The position numbers were made by a program, and so were the translations under genes. This document shows positions 10,711 to 21,900 of a DNA stretch of 64,000 nucleotides, one piece after another. The DNA lies in assembly GCA_905147135.1 (NCBI GenBank), contig LR990056.1, forward strand, positions 9,682,001 to 9,746,000, in the 5' to 3' direction. This DNA comes from Blastobasis lacticolella (Eukaryota > Arthropoda > Insecta > Lepidoptera > Blastobasidae). The notes beneath the pieces were generated by a model that was not told where the DNA came from, did no database searches, and worked only from the letters and a program-made list of their open reading frames with translations. Within the stretch, counting starts at the first letter, position 1. The number at the start of each line of letters is the position of its first letter.

Positions 10711-12426
10711 ATGAATGGGGAAGAACTATTTTCCGGTATAAACGATGTCAATAGTTTTATTTCACGCATCAAGCGTTATTTTATTAGTAAACGCCTCACT
10801 GAAGAGGAAAAGATTGCAACGCTGCCGGCCTACCTATGCGGCCCGGCAGCGGCGTTTGTGAATGAATATGAAGGAATAAATGAAACATTCTCGTTTGATG
10901 ATATAATATCTGCCCTGTCAGAAGAATTTTTACCCACCGTTAATTATGTGGAACAATTTTACTCTCGCCAACATCTGCCGGGCGAGGATATCTTAACCTT
11001 CTATTATAACCTCTCAGAGATGGCTACAAGGGCGAAGATTGTTGACGAGAAAATATTTATAAAAGGCTTCCTTAAAAAAGTTAGAGGATTTTATGCACAG
11101 AAAATAAACTCATCGCTTATTACCTCAAAAGAGCAGTTAAAAGCGCTCATAAAGCAATTAATTATGGTTTACGGAAAACCCGTAGACACGAATTCCAAAG
11201 TAAAATCTTCGAGCCTTCCATACGCCATGGATGCCCATCAAAGCGTTCCAGTTCATTCCAATGATCCAGTTCAGGGGTCACCAATCTATCAAACCCCGCC
11301 TAATGTACTTAGCGACACACCTCAAAGGCCGAAGGAACCAAGATATCCGCTAAGATCATATACACGCCAACAGCAGCTGCCTCAGCAGCCACAACAGCAG
11401 GGATACTTTGAGCGGCAACAACCGCATACACGCCAGCGGGCGCAACCTCAGCAGCCGCAGCAGCAGGGAGACTTTGTGCAACATCATATCAGAGGTGCAT
11501 TTGCCACGCAGAACGCACCTATGATGCCACAGCCTTCTTCGGCTAATTTTGATACGGTCAGACCATATATCTTATGTAGATTTGGAAGTAGCCAGGATAT
11601 TCCTGCGTTAGTCGATTCAGGAGCATCTATCTCTTGTGTATCGAAAAGTGTTGTGGATAGAATAGGCTTAAATATGATGAGCTGTGATGATATTTATGTC
11701 AAAGCCGTGAATGGCGCGAAAATTAACATTTTGGGAAAATGTAGCGAAATAATTAAGATAGATAGTAGGGAATATGTATTACCCCTAGTCGTAGTGGAAC
11801 ACCTAGGGTGTGAGGTCATAATTGGCCAAGATTTTTTATATCGCCACATGGCAAGTATAGATTTTTCTCAAAAGTGCGTGACATTGGGAAAGAACCATCA
11901 CGTTAACTTTTTATTCAGAAGAAATATATCTAATTATAATGGGAATTTATACCAGGGTTCTCTAGATTCATTAGGGCACCAGGAGCAATTTGATTATATT
12001 TATTATGCGTCCTTAAACGAAAGGGCTGCGTCTCCAAAATTAATAAATACCGTTACCTCTCCACAGCTTCCAAAGGACAAGCAGTTGTCCTGGTTAAATG
12101 ATGGTTTGCCTGGTCAGGATCGTGAGGAGTCAAGGAACCCGTTAAATGAACTCTTGGATAGATTAGCATTTGATAGTTCTAATTTTAGTCGGTCAAACGT
12201 GGTGACTACGGACGTGGGAACGTGTGATAAGGTTCCTATTCGTAGTTTTCCAAGTCGTGTTTCGCAGGTGCAGAACGAGAGTCCGAACACCCAGGCAGCG
12301 GAGATATTGGAGTTAGACATAGTTAGATTATCTAATGTAGAACGGGATTTTGATTTGGCTCGTTGTGCAGGTCGTGAAAAGGACTTAGTAAAAATCGTTC
12401 AGCTGAAGATAATCCGGCTCCGATGA
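10711..12426 (+). CDS. gag-pro: Gag-protease polyprotein of gypsy element 1, 571 codons
   Basis: This would form the capsid-like particle and cleave the polyprotein. Residues about 15-155 form a retrotransposon Gag domain (retrotrans_gag type, with FYNLSEMATRAK). A glutamine- and proline-rich linker at about 210-260 follows. An aspartic protease starts near residue 295 with LVDSGAS (active-site Asp at 302) and VIIGQDF near 370. The last 170 residues have no domain I recognise. There is no CCHC zinc knuckle. The ATG lies 267 bp after the 5' LTR and the frame is open throughout, which contrasts with the loss of RT downstream. A lysine-rich open frame without ATG precedes it (about 10490-10680). 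Confidence 0.9.
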   Translation: MNGEELFSGINDVNSFISRIKRYFISKRLTEEEKIATLPAYLCGPAAAFVNEYEGINETFSFDDIISALSEEFLPTVNYVEQFYSRQHLPGEDILTFYYNLSEMATRAKIVDEKIFIKGFLKKVRGFYAQKINSSLITSKEQLKALIKQLIMVYGKPVDTNSKVKSSSLPYAMDAHQSVPVHSNDPVQGSPIYQTPPNVLSDTPQRPKEPRYPLRSYTRQQQLPQQPQQQGYFERQQPHTRQRAQPQQPQQQGDFVQHHIRGAFATQNAPMMPQPSSANFDTVRPYILCRFGSSQDIPALVDSGASISCVSKSVVDRIGLNMMSCDDIYVKAVNGAKINILGKCSEIIKIDSREYVLPLVVVEHLGCEVIIGQDFLYRHMASIDFSQKCVTLGKNHHVNFLFRRNISNYNGNLYQGSLDSLGHQEQFDYIYYASLNERAASPKLINTVTSPQLPKDKQLSWLNDGLPGQDREESRNPLNELLDRLAFDSSNFSRSNVVTTDVGTCDKVPIRSFPSRVSQVQNESPNTQAAEILELDIVRLSNVERDFDLARCAGREKDLVKIVQLKIIRLR

Positions 12427-12623
12427 TGAATACTATACCTCCAGATGGATTAGAATTATTCACGAGGGCCGAGAGTCCAACTCATAGTAAAGTTTCTGCT
12501 AAGCATGCAGATGAAATTTGTATTAGGTGTGCAGGTTGGGTTCGCGATATTAAACATGATAAGCCCTTGTGTAAACGGGCTCGTCGTAGAGTCATGCTAC
12601 GTGATGAGTGCATTTAATTCCTT

Positions 12624-13090
12624 TTGATAATGTTCGCTTATAATAGTAGTGTGAAGGTTTCCCCGTATATGATGGTTTTCGGCAGAGAGTCACTATCACC
12701 ATATGACGCAGAGTTGCGGAGCAATTTAGGCAATGTCGGTGAAACGTTATCTCAGAAGGTTATAAAAATGCGTGCTTTAACTAGACTACTGGAACTAATG
12801 CCGTGATTGCAAATATTTCCAGAGCACAATTGAAACAGAAGCAGCTGTATGATCGGAAGGCGAGTTCGGTGCGTTTCGAGGTTGATGACCTCGTATTACT
12901 ATATACACCCAGACGTCTTTCCGGTAAAACGTTTAAGTTGTGTAGGTTATATAAGGGACCATATGTGGTGGTTAGGTGTATAAACAACAGAAATTATATA
13001 GTCAGAAAGTTGGGTAGAAGGCCAGCCAGACCGCAGGTAGTGCATGTCAACAGAATGAAGAAGTTCCATGTTCGCCCGAGGGTGGTATAG
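12624..13090 (+). pseudogene. Integrase C-terminal remnant of gypsy element 1
   Basis: The first piece (12624-12806) encodes FAYNSSVKVSPYMMVFGRE, the end of a gypsy integrase catalytic core. After a frame change the second piece (12803-13090) encodes QKQLYDRKASSVRFEVDDLV, LYKGPYVVV and HVNRMKKF, the GPY/F C-terminal module. The core's DDE residues, the zinc-binding domain and all of RT/RNase H are missing. The junction between the protease ORF end (12426) and about 12600 therefore marks a deletion of roughly 2.5 kb relative to a complete pol, judged from usual family length. Confidence 0.85.
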
Positions 13091-14600
13091 GCAGCGTCCG
13101 AAGATGGGCAGTGGATATTGCTTTTCTATTATTTCCTACCGGTCAGTAAGTTCTATGGTGGAAACTAGTCATAGGTATTGTATTGTTCATTGGTATAGTC
13201 CGAAGAGCTTGCAGTGTTTACAAGGAGAGTTTTCGTTCTTCTCTTCTTCCATGAGGAAAAATTTCATAACCCTCCTGATTTTCGTGGTAGGTTAATAAAT
13301 ATTTTTTCTTGACAGCGAGAGAATACAACTGGAGTAACACTATATACTGATGGTCTAGTGATGATTCTCAAATTCTATATAGGACCAGAGATATTTATGC
13401 TTATCCATTAGGGTAAATTTTATCATTTTTGGTCATACACTTCAAAGGTTCATTTTTTATCAATGAGGTAAAGTAAATTGGATAGAGGTTAGGTGTTGTA
13501 AGATATGGATATTTTTTTGATTGGGTTTTAGTCATCATCAAGTTGGAGTCATGTTATATTGGGTCTGACGTTAGAAGTTCTAGAAGGATTTCCTATGGTT
13601 CCCAGTGTGTGATCCACTTAGGTGGTCGGGAGGTTATTTAGTTTATGGAAAGGATAAGCCTTTAGATATTATAAACGAGTTATGGATAGTTCAGATTTAT
13701 ACTGGGAATAAAATGAAAAGATTTGTTTGAGTTGATCTCAAGGATATTGAATCGTGTATGGTGTATGTTTCTTTTTCTACCTTTTATTTAATGTATAATT
13801 TTTAATGTATGTCTTGTGTTTCCCATGTGGCGATTTCTTCACGATGTCGCGGTTGGTGAGCGGGCCACTACTGTGGTGCGCTACACCAATCGTAAACGAG
13901 AGCCAAATGCGAGATGTTCCGAACGTGACATCTCTTCGCTGGTCGTTCACCAGCTTTATTATTATTCGGCTAAAAGAAAATCAGCAAGTTTAATATCACA
14001 TATTTAAGAGAATGATTTATAAATATTTAAGTTTCAATAAGAATTTTTTTATAATCAATATGAACAATAGGGAAAGTTCTTGGGGTTTATTTCTCCATTT
14101 AGAAAGAAAGGAGTATACTTCGTAGTCATCTCTTTGGGTACAATTACTTTTTCAGTATATGGACGATCGCTTTGGATTTTTTTTATTTTTCAAAGGAAAT
14201 AAATTCGCGGTCCATACCTGATGAAGTGTTCACTCGTTCACGAGTGCTTGTACGCATTTGTCCTAGGAATATGCTGACTTAGGGGCTTGATAGGTCACAA
14301 TAATTTTTGCGGCAACCATACTAAATCCCATATGGGATATGGTGCGACATGTGTTGTGTCACAGCTGTCATTTATAGTCTGACCAGAGATTTGGATTGAG
14401 TAGGAGCATAGAGTTGGCATATGAATTTAAGGGACATCTTTGTAGTAAGCTATTCTTGGGTTGACCATAGACTTACAATATCTCTTTGGTATCAATGGGG
14501 TCACAGATTCGGTCAGGGACCAATTTATAATTTAGGAAGGTTGTCAATGTCTCGTTTGACCACAGACCAATTAATCTTTTTGCTTATCTGTGTACCAGGT
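13091..14600 (+). other. 3' non-coding region of element 1, proximal part
   Basis: No ORF with a recognisable domain is present. A 63-codon ORF near 13816 has no known match and there is no env-like sequence. The AT-rich sequence leads into the foldback structure at about 14609. A lone CACAGCTGTCA at about 14360 resembles the core of the repeats further downstream. Confidence 0.5.
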
Positions 14601-14608
14601 CGGTTCAC

Positions 14609-15770
14609 AGCATGGACTTACTACCCAAAGGGACTGCGCACTACTTTGACTAAAACCGGGCAGAGCGAGAGTCACCATCGATAGTCCTGTGTCCCTTTCT
14701 AGTGTTACCACCATTGTTGATGCAAATTCCAAATTACTTTTATTATTTGGCGCGGACACCGACCTCAGGGCCAGGCAGAGCCGGACCGGGTGCAATCTGG
14801 TCATGTTTTCACCAGGGTCCAGCCCAAGTTTACCCTGCTACTCGGAAACTATTGGCCCTAGAACACTAGTTCCTAGAGTGAAATGATAGCATTCCTCGAG
14901 ATCATCATTTCATATGACAGCTGTCAATGTTAAATCTTTTATAAATCGGTACCCATTGGTCCTAAAACACTAGTTTCTAGAGAGAAATGATAGTACTTGT
15001 TGAGATCTACATTTCGAATGACAGCTGTCAAAGTTTGAACTGAAATAACTCCTAAACTATTGGTGCTATAACACTCGTTCCTAAAGAAAAATGATAGTGT
15101 TTGCTGAGATCTACATTTCGCATGACAGCTGTCAAACTTAGAACTGTTGTAACTCGGAAACGATTGGTCTTAGAACACTAGTTCCTTGAGCAATACGATA
15201 GTACTCATCGAGATCTACATTTTGGATGACAGTTCTAAGTTTGACAGCTGTCATACGAAATGTAGATATCGACGAGTACTATCATATTTCTTTAGAAACT
15301 AGTGTTCTAGAACCAATGGGTTCCGAGTTATAACACATTTAAGTTTGACAGCTGTCACCCGAAATGTAGATATCGACGAGTACTATCACTTCTCTTTAGA
15401 AACTAGTGTTGTAGGATAAATCGTTACCGAACTCTTTTATCTGTTTTGTGGAACAAAAAGTCGTAGGTTAATAATTATGTCGACTCGACGTTTGTCGGAG
15501 AAACGTTCAGTAGATCAAAAGGTATTTTGACAACTACTTTTCGGATTGTACGGATTACCTCATAATAATACCAAATTCACGGTAAATATATTTCTCCAAT
15601 AATGGCAACACCAATCACAACACTTGTCAGTTTAGAATGACGGTGATTAAGCCAATAACATTGTGTTTACACTGTTAGAAAGGGACAAAGGACTATCGAT
15701 GGTGACTCTCACTCTGCCCGGTTTTAGTCAAAGCAGTGCGCAGTCCCTTTGGGTAGTAAGTCCATGGTTC
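14609..15770. repeat. Foldback (long inverted repeat) with 104-bp repeat array
   Basis: Outer arms of about 92 bp (14611-14703 and 15677-15766, near-identical in reverse complement, containing GACTAAAACCGGGCAGAG) enclose tandem units. The units carry the palindrome TGACAGCTGTCA at 14915, 15019, 15123 and, in inverted orientation, 15242 and 15346. A half-palindrome TGACAG lies at 15227. Successive same-direction units are exactly 104 bp apart, and the orientation flips at about 15234-15241. The left arm has one 104-bp unit more than the right. The architecture resembles foldback or long-TIR DNA elements. No transposase is encoded. Confidence 0.85.
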
Positions 15771-16086
15771 ACAGACACGGTCGTGGACCAACCAGTTTTC
15801 TGAAATAGGTTATATAATATTAAAGTTGCGTGGGTTTGGTATATTAACCTGACATTGACATTATAAGTTATTTTATAGTAGGAATATTTCGTTGAATGAT
15901 TTGATATGGGAAGGTGTTCTTGGTTTGCAGATTGTAGGAAGTCGTAATGTGCAGTTTTACAGCAATTACTTTTTGCTCTAACTACAACTTGCTGATTTTC
16001 GTTCTGTTTGCATGGCTCGTACATATTGTTGTATTATTTCTTTTTATGGATTTCATATAAAGATGTTTAAAGATAAGTTACTATTA

Positions 16087-17780
16087 AGCTACGCGTCGAC
16101 TAGCCCGCACCGCACGAGCCGCACGCGCCGCACGCATCGCATTTCGGGTTGCTTTGTATGAGTTTGTATAGGAGTGCGTTCACTACCCGCACTGGCCGCG
16201 CCGCACAGCCGCACCGCATTGTCAGTAGTTAGGGATACCAGCATAAAATGCGGGCGATGCGGACAGGGATACAAGAAAAAAATGCGTTATTTGCCTGAAA
16301 TGGGAGACTAAGTCCTAAAATATTTACCCATAAATATAAGAAAAAAATTGTAAGTTTAAATTGTAACTGCACTTCAGTATTTAAGCCTGCTATAAACTAG
16401 TGGGGGGGTTTGTCACAAACTCCACGTTTGGCACGTAAATAAAAAAACAGGAAACGTTGCTGACCAATTTTATAACAAAAGAAATGTCCTGAGCTGGCCT
16501 CTAAGACATTAATCTCCTTCCTTGTACGCGTACAACATCTGTGAAATTAATGTGTTAAACTTTGTCTAAGAAGTTTAGCAACCAGCGAAATTATAAGATT
16601 AATTGAAATCAACAAGTAGATACCTAAGCATAACTGATTGAATAATGAGGACTGTCTGTATACAACAAGATAGGAGCTAAAAGATGGACGTCTTCATTAT
16701 TCTAAATCAGGTTGATTACTTGTTGATGTCAATCAATCTTATAATTTCCTAAGTCGCTTCACTTTTTAGACAGCGTCTAAAGCTATATTCTAATCTGCCT
16801 TAATAATTTTATGTAAAATTAAATATAAACAAAGTACCTAAGCCACTAAATATACCCCAACAATATGAACATTATCTAAAATATCTAATCCCACATACCC
16901 CTAAATTTGTGGAAGAAATCGCTGGGTTGGGAACCCTGAGGGCCGGCCCGTGACGTCACACGGATATTAAACTATAGAATTTGCTGCAAATATTTTCGAC
17001 TTTAGAGCCTACTTACAGCTTGAGTCACAATCTATATTTTGTTTCCTTTTTTAATGGTGCATATGACATGTCTGATAGAGAAGGATATAAGTTGTTAAGT
17101 ACCCATTCGAACCTTCTGCTATTGCCAATTGTTACTTTTTTTAACTTTGTGACTGAGAGTTCTAGATTATTGCTCAAAACCAAAGATTTTGGAGCATAGA
17201 GCAATCGAAAATATAATCTTCTCTTTTGAAGAAATAAATTCTCGTTGACAGTGTTGCCACATTGGATAATTTTTTCGTCATACTGGCGAAATTGGGAGAT
17301 AGCGTGGAGAAATTTTTTAATGTGTTTTTTGACTTTGGCGAAAAATAAATTAGGAGCGTTTTTTTTATAAAACTATTTTCATACAATAGGCAATATTATA
17401 TTTAAAATAAATATTTTGACGAAGATTAAATTGAGAACTGATGATATCGGTGATAAATTTGGAGAGATAACCGTATGTTTTTGTTTCTCTTTTTGACTTT
17501 GAGAGAGGATAATCCTATGACCAACATACAGCAAAGACTTAAATTTTTTTTTTGAGAGCACAGAGAACGAGCGATCAGGGTTACCATCTAAGCATTTTTT
17601 GAGATGTCATTATTAGTACCAAATCATGACACACAGTTGGCAACCCTGCCCGCAATTGCGGTTCGTGCGGTGCGGCCAGTGTGGCCATGCCATCAGCAAC
17701 GTCAGCAATATCTCAATGCGATGCGTGCGGCGCGTGCGGCGCGTGCGGCTCTTGCGGTGCGGGCTAGTCGACGCGTAGCT
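16087..17780. mobile_element. TTA-flanked terminal-inverted-repeat element (non-autonomous)
   Basis: AGCTACGCGTCGACTAGCCC opens the element at 16087 and its exact reverse complement closes it at 17780. Similarity extends for about 60 bp with GCCGCACGC subterminal repeats. The trinucleotide TTA lies on both sides (16084-16086, 17781-17783). A 3-bp TTA duplication is typical of PIF/Harbinger elements, but no transposase ORF is present, so the superfamily is an inference. A smaller inverted-repeat element sits inside at 16587-16748. Confidence 0.65.
16587..16748. mobile_element. MITE-like 162-bp inverted-repeat element
   Basis: The 32-bp arms at 16587-16618 and 16717-16748 (GAAATTATAAGATT...CAACAAGTA) are near-perfect inverted repeats around a 98-bp non-coding centre. 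It is nested in the TTA-flanked element. Confidence 0.6.
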
Positions 17781-18304
17781 TTAAGGATCGAAGGAAGGCC
17801 ATATTGTTTAATTGATAATGGACAAGTCAACTATAATATACAGATAGACTATGGTCATTATGACAATATTTGATTAATGTTAAAGTATTTATTTATGAAA
17901 ATATGGCCATTCTGCGGTGAAAAATATTTTTCTTTATACATGTATAAGGTTAGGGCAGATTATGGTTAGAACTTTGCATTGTTAAAGGATTATTTGAATT
18001 TTGCTTTGAAGAAGTAAATAAGTCAAGACAGTTTTGTGATAAGGTTCTGTAGGCCTTGTGCAGATTGGCATGGTTTTTTACGGGGTTTTGCCCAGCCTTG
18101 CTTTTGGGAGATGGCTCCCAAAAGCAAAACCCGTAGCAGGGTTCTTCTGCACAATGCCGGTAGTTAGATTGATTCCCCGTTTAGGTAGAATAATTTAAGT
18201 CTTAGTAAGTAGTTATTAATCCGATATTAGGATTTAATCATTGTATTCGAGGGGATTAAGAATATACTAAAATTTTTAAAGAAATTACTACTTAATTTCT
18301 TTAT

Positions 18305-18320
18305 TTGGGGTGGGGGTAGA
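18305..18320 (+). promoter_or_regulatory. Polypurine tract of gypsy element 1
   Basis: The purine-rich run TTGGGGTGGGGGTAGA directly abuts the 3' LTR start TGTAGC, as expected for the plus-strand priming site. Confidence 0.8.
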
Positions 18321-18709
18321 TGTAGCGTGTGTGCTCATGCAGGCCTTAGGTAAGGACGGGTTCTAGGACAGGTAGGTGTCGGAGGCCGTATGTTTGAACG
18401 GGCTCTAAGTTAGGTAGGCATTCGGGTTGGCCTGCTGCTCCTATAGGGTAACCGGGGCTCTAGTCGGTTAAGTAGGTTAGAGCAAGTAGGATATAGGCGT
18501 GTAGGTTTAGATAGGTCGGAGCAAGCTATTACCTTGCGTCTATGGGCACACATAGCACTGGCTAGGTGGTAATTCAAATGTGTTCCATTTGAATTAGATC
18601 TTAGGTATTATCTGTATTTTATATCATTCTTTAAACCAAACTGATCAATACAGTATCTATTAATCATTTGCATTTTTACTTTAAACTCAATATAGCAAGC
18701 AGTGCTACA
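18321..18709 (+). repeat. 3' LTR of gypsy element 1
   Basis: The 389-bp copy of the 5' LTR has the same termini. It lacks 11 bp in the GACGCAAGCT hairpin and has a substitution in the remaining arm. GTAC follows at 18710-18713. Confidence 0.93.
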
Positions 18710-18861
18710 GTACACACTCAACTTACGCCAACGAAGCGTTGTCGGCCGATTTGGATTTCTAAGGTCCAATAGGTAATTGTATTTCGTGGTCAAGCAAATG
18801 ATCTTTGGGAGTTTTGGGAACCTATTCGGGCTCGTAATCGCACGTTTGTTCGTTGGCCTTC

Positions 18862-18884
18862 GGTATAGGTATAGGTATAGGTAG
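18862..18884 (-). repeat. 3' tandem tail of the LINE
   Basis: Three to four GGTATA units (TATACC on the element strand) replace a poly-A tail. Short tandem 3' tails are known for I- and LOA-type LINEs. Confidence 0.75.
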
Positions 18885-18945
18885 GGGGCTCCCATTTTCC
18901 GTACTTGGACTCAAATTCGGTCCTTTATACGTGACTGAGAGCCGG

Positions 18946-21900
18946 CTATTGTAGCCAGCCCAGCTCCTTCCAGAAGTCTATTAGTCTCTTGGGACGTTCA
19001 CAGACCTCTCGAAAGGACCCTGTTCCTATTGAGGCTTTGGCTCTGTAGTCCTTTAGCTCCTCACACTCCAGGACCACGTGAGCTGTCGTTTCCTCAGCTA
19101 CTAAACATCCCCTGCACAGGGGGCTGTCTGTAGCTCCGATGGTATGCAGTAGTTTGTTCAGGGGGAGGTGTCCTGTAATTGTACCAACTACTGTTTTAAT
19201 TTCTCTCCGTTTTAGTTCCAGTAGTTTTTTAGTTAGCTTAGGTGATCTATCGCTCACCACTAACTTAGACTGTCTGCATCCGGGTGTGTTTTCCCAGCGC
19301 TTGTTGTGCTGGTCATTGGTGTGTTTGCTCACCCACGAGCGTAGTGTGTTGAATGAAAGGGGTAGAAACGGGGCGGGACCGGCAGTCCTCATCCCTGATC
19401 CCCTCCTTGCCAGCTCATCGGCAGCATCGTTGCCCATTGAGTTGCTATGACCCTTAATCCATTGTAGAGTGACCCTGTTCACCGAGGAGATGTCCTCTAG
19501 TGCGTGGTGACATTCCAGGATCAAGGAACTGTTAATGCTGTTGCCCATTAGAGCTTTCAGTACGGACATGCTATCTGTTAGTATTCTGACGCCTTGGTCG
19601 CGTACGCCAAGGCGCTGCACTAGCCGAGCGGCCTGTGTAATTGCAACACATTCGCACTGAAATATAGTACTATGCTCTCCTAATGTTAATGATGATCTGA
19701 AGTTCAGATCTAGCGAGAAGATTCCCGCTCCTGTGCCTTGGTCGGTCTTTGATCCATCCGTGTATATTCGGACTTCTCGTATCCCAGACCAGTCTGTCTC
19801 TGTCTCAGCAGTTTGGATTTGGTATCTTTTGCCAAATGTGAACTGCTTCGGAGTTCTGTCACACTTGGCCTCAAACAATGGGTTGTTTGCCACCATTGTT
19901 TCCCACAAAGTATGGTGAGAGCCAAGTTTGTTGCACCAGAGGTTTGATACCTTGAGTCTGAGTGCAGCCATCATTGCCTCCTGCTGTATATGCAGGTCAA
20001 GCGGTGGCAGTCCCAGTAGTACCTCAAGGGCTGCTGATGGTGTTGAGCGCATGCAGCCAGTAATGGCGGAAGAGGCCATCCTCTGGAATTGCTGTAGCCT
20101 GTTAATTGATGTGGCCAGCTTGGTTCTGGTCCACCAGGCGATTGCCCCATATGTTACAAATGGTCTCACTACTGCAGTGTACAGCCACCTGGCGATTTTA
20201 GGGGAGATACCCCAGGTCTTGCCCAGGAGTCTGTTACATTGCCATAGGGAGATGCTAGCTTTGGCCAACTTGTGATCCAAGTGTTTGTTCCATAACAATT
20301 TGCTGTCAAATGTAACCCCGAGGTATTTGACTTCGTTAGTTAGGGATAGGGTCGTGTCGAACAGTTTGGGTAATCTGAGTTCCCCCAGATTCCTCTTGTG
20401 CGTGAACATAACCATATCTGTTTTGGTTGGGTTCACGGAGAGTTCTTGTTCATGACACCAGTCTTCAACGATTCTTAAAGCAGACCTCATGAGATCACAC
20501 AGGATGTTTTCAAAGGGTCCGCTAATTAGTATTGCTATGTCATCAGCATAGCCTACTGTATAAAAGTTGTGGTCGTTTAAACGGCTAATAAGCCCGTTTA
20601 CCACTATGTTCCATAAGAGCGGGGATAGGACCCCTCCTTGGGGACATCCTCTCGCAACCACCGCTCTTGTTGTGTTGTTCATAGTGAGACGCACAGCCCT
20701 GTATCTCAGCATGGAGTCGATCCACCCGGCAATGGTATCTTTTACTCCGTGCTTCTTCAGGGCATTGCTAATACTACCAAAGTGTGTTTTGTCGAACGCA
20801 CCCTCAATGTCTATGAAGACCCCTAGGGTGGATTGTTTGGATGCCATAGCGTGCTCTATATGAGCTGTTATGCTATGTAGTGCTGATTCAGTACCCTTGC
20901 CTATGGAGTAGGCATGTTGATTTTTGTGGAGAGGGTAGTTTATAAGAGCAGAGTCTCTGATATCTCTGTCACATATTCTCTCCAGTACCTTCAGCATGAA
21001 CGATGTCAAACTTATGGGTCTGAAGGATTTGGGTTGTGTATAGTCACCTTTGCCGGGTTTGGGTATGAACACAACCCTTACCTCTCTCCACTTTAGCGGA
21101 ATGTATCTTTTGGCAAGACAAGCCTTGTATATGCTGACAAGGTGGTCGACAACTCCCTCCCCGCTCCATTTCAACAGGCCCGGAAAAATTTCGTCTGGAC
21201 CCGGTGATTTGAATGGCAGGAAGCTGTCGATTGCCCATTTTACCTTGTCCTTGGTTATTATCTTGTCAACTTGTGACCAATCTGTTTTACTCGGTTTGTG
21301 CTCCACTGCTTCGGTCCATGACTGTTCCCCTCTGATTTCACAGCCTGGGAAGTGTGTGTTCAGCAGTACTTCGCATGTCTCCGAGTCTGTTTTCGTGTAT
21401 GTTTTGTCGGGTTTAATCAGTGACCCCAGGCTGTGGGACTTTTCGTTGCAAAGTACGTTTTTTATCCTAGCAGCCTGGGTGTTACTTTCCACTCTTGAGC
21501 AGAAGCGTCTCCAGCACTCCTGTTTGCGTTGCCGGACGCGCTTCTTATACTGATTTTGGGTCTCTTTATAAGCATCCCAATCGCTATCACATCTTGTGTT
21601 TCTGGCCCTATTGAACATTCTCCTAAGTTTTCGCCGCATTCTCTCTAGCTCGGGTCCCCACCACTGGTGCTGCGATGTTGGTCCCATGCGAGGGGCGCTC
21701 AGGGGGCATGTTTGTTCGAAGGCGTCTGTTAATGTCGTCGTTATTTTGTCAACGTGTTTGTCTATATCTATGTTTTTTTGGTAGGTAGGTGGTACCGAGA
21801 TTCCCTTAAGATAATCCTCCGTCAGTGTCATGTACTTGGGGCGGTTTAGCCGGCGGGGGTTCCTATTCATACCTATGTCCTTGTTCTCTGTGTGTAGTTT

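Larger units (their letters stand above)
10045..18709 (+). mobile_element. Ty3/gypsy-like LTR retrotransposon, element 1 (RT deleted)
   Basis: The element is bounded by two colinear LTRs (10045-10444 and 18321-18709) that begin TGTAGC and end GCTACA, and by the 4-bp target duplication GTAC (10041-10044, 18710-18713). A primer-binding-site-like sequence follows the 5' LTR and a polypurine tract precedes the 3' LTR. It encodes an uninterrupted Gag-protease ORF and a fragment of the integrase C-terminus. RT and RNase H are absent, so it depends on another element for movement. The 5.2 kb between integrase and 3' LTR is non-coding and carries a foldback array and a TTA-flanked inverted-repeat element. 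A solo LTR of the same family lies at 29711-30109. Confidence 0.9.

Noticed and set aside
13816..14007. Envelope-like or other extra ORF in gypsy element 1
   Set aside because: Only short overlapping ORFs without signal peptide, membrane segment or known motif. Consistent with chance.
21050..21553. 167-codon plus-strand ORF and other plus ORFs between 19.1 and 24.2 kb
   Set aside because: They are shadows of the intact minus-strand ORF1 and ORF2 of the LINE.
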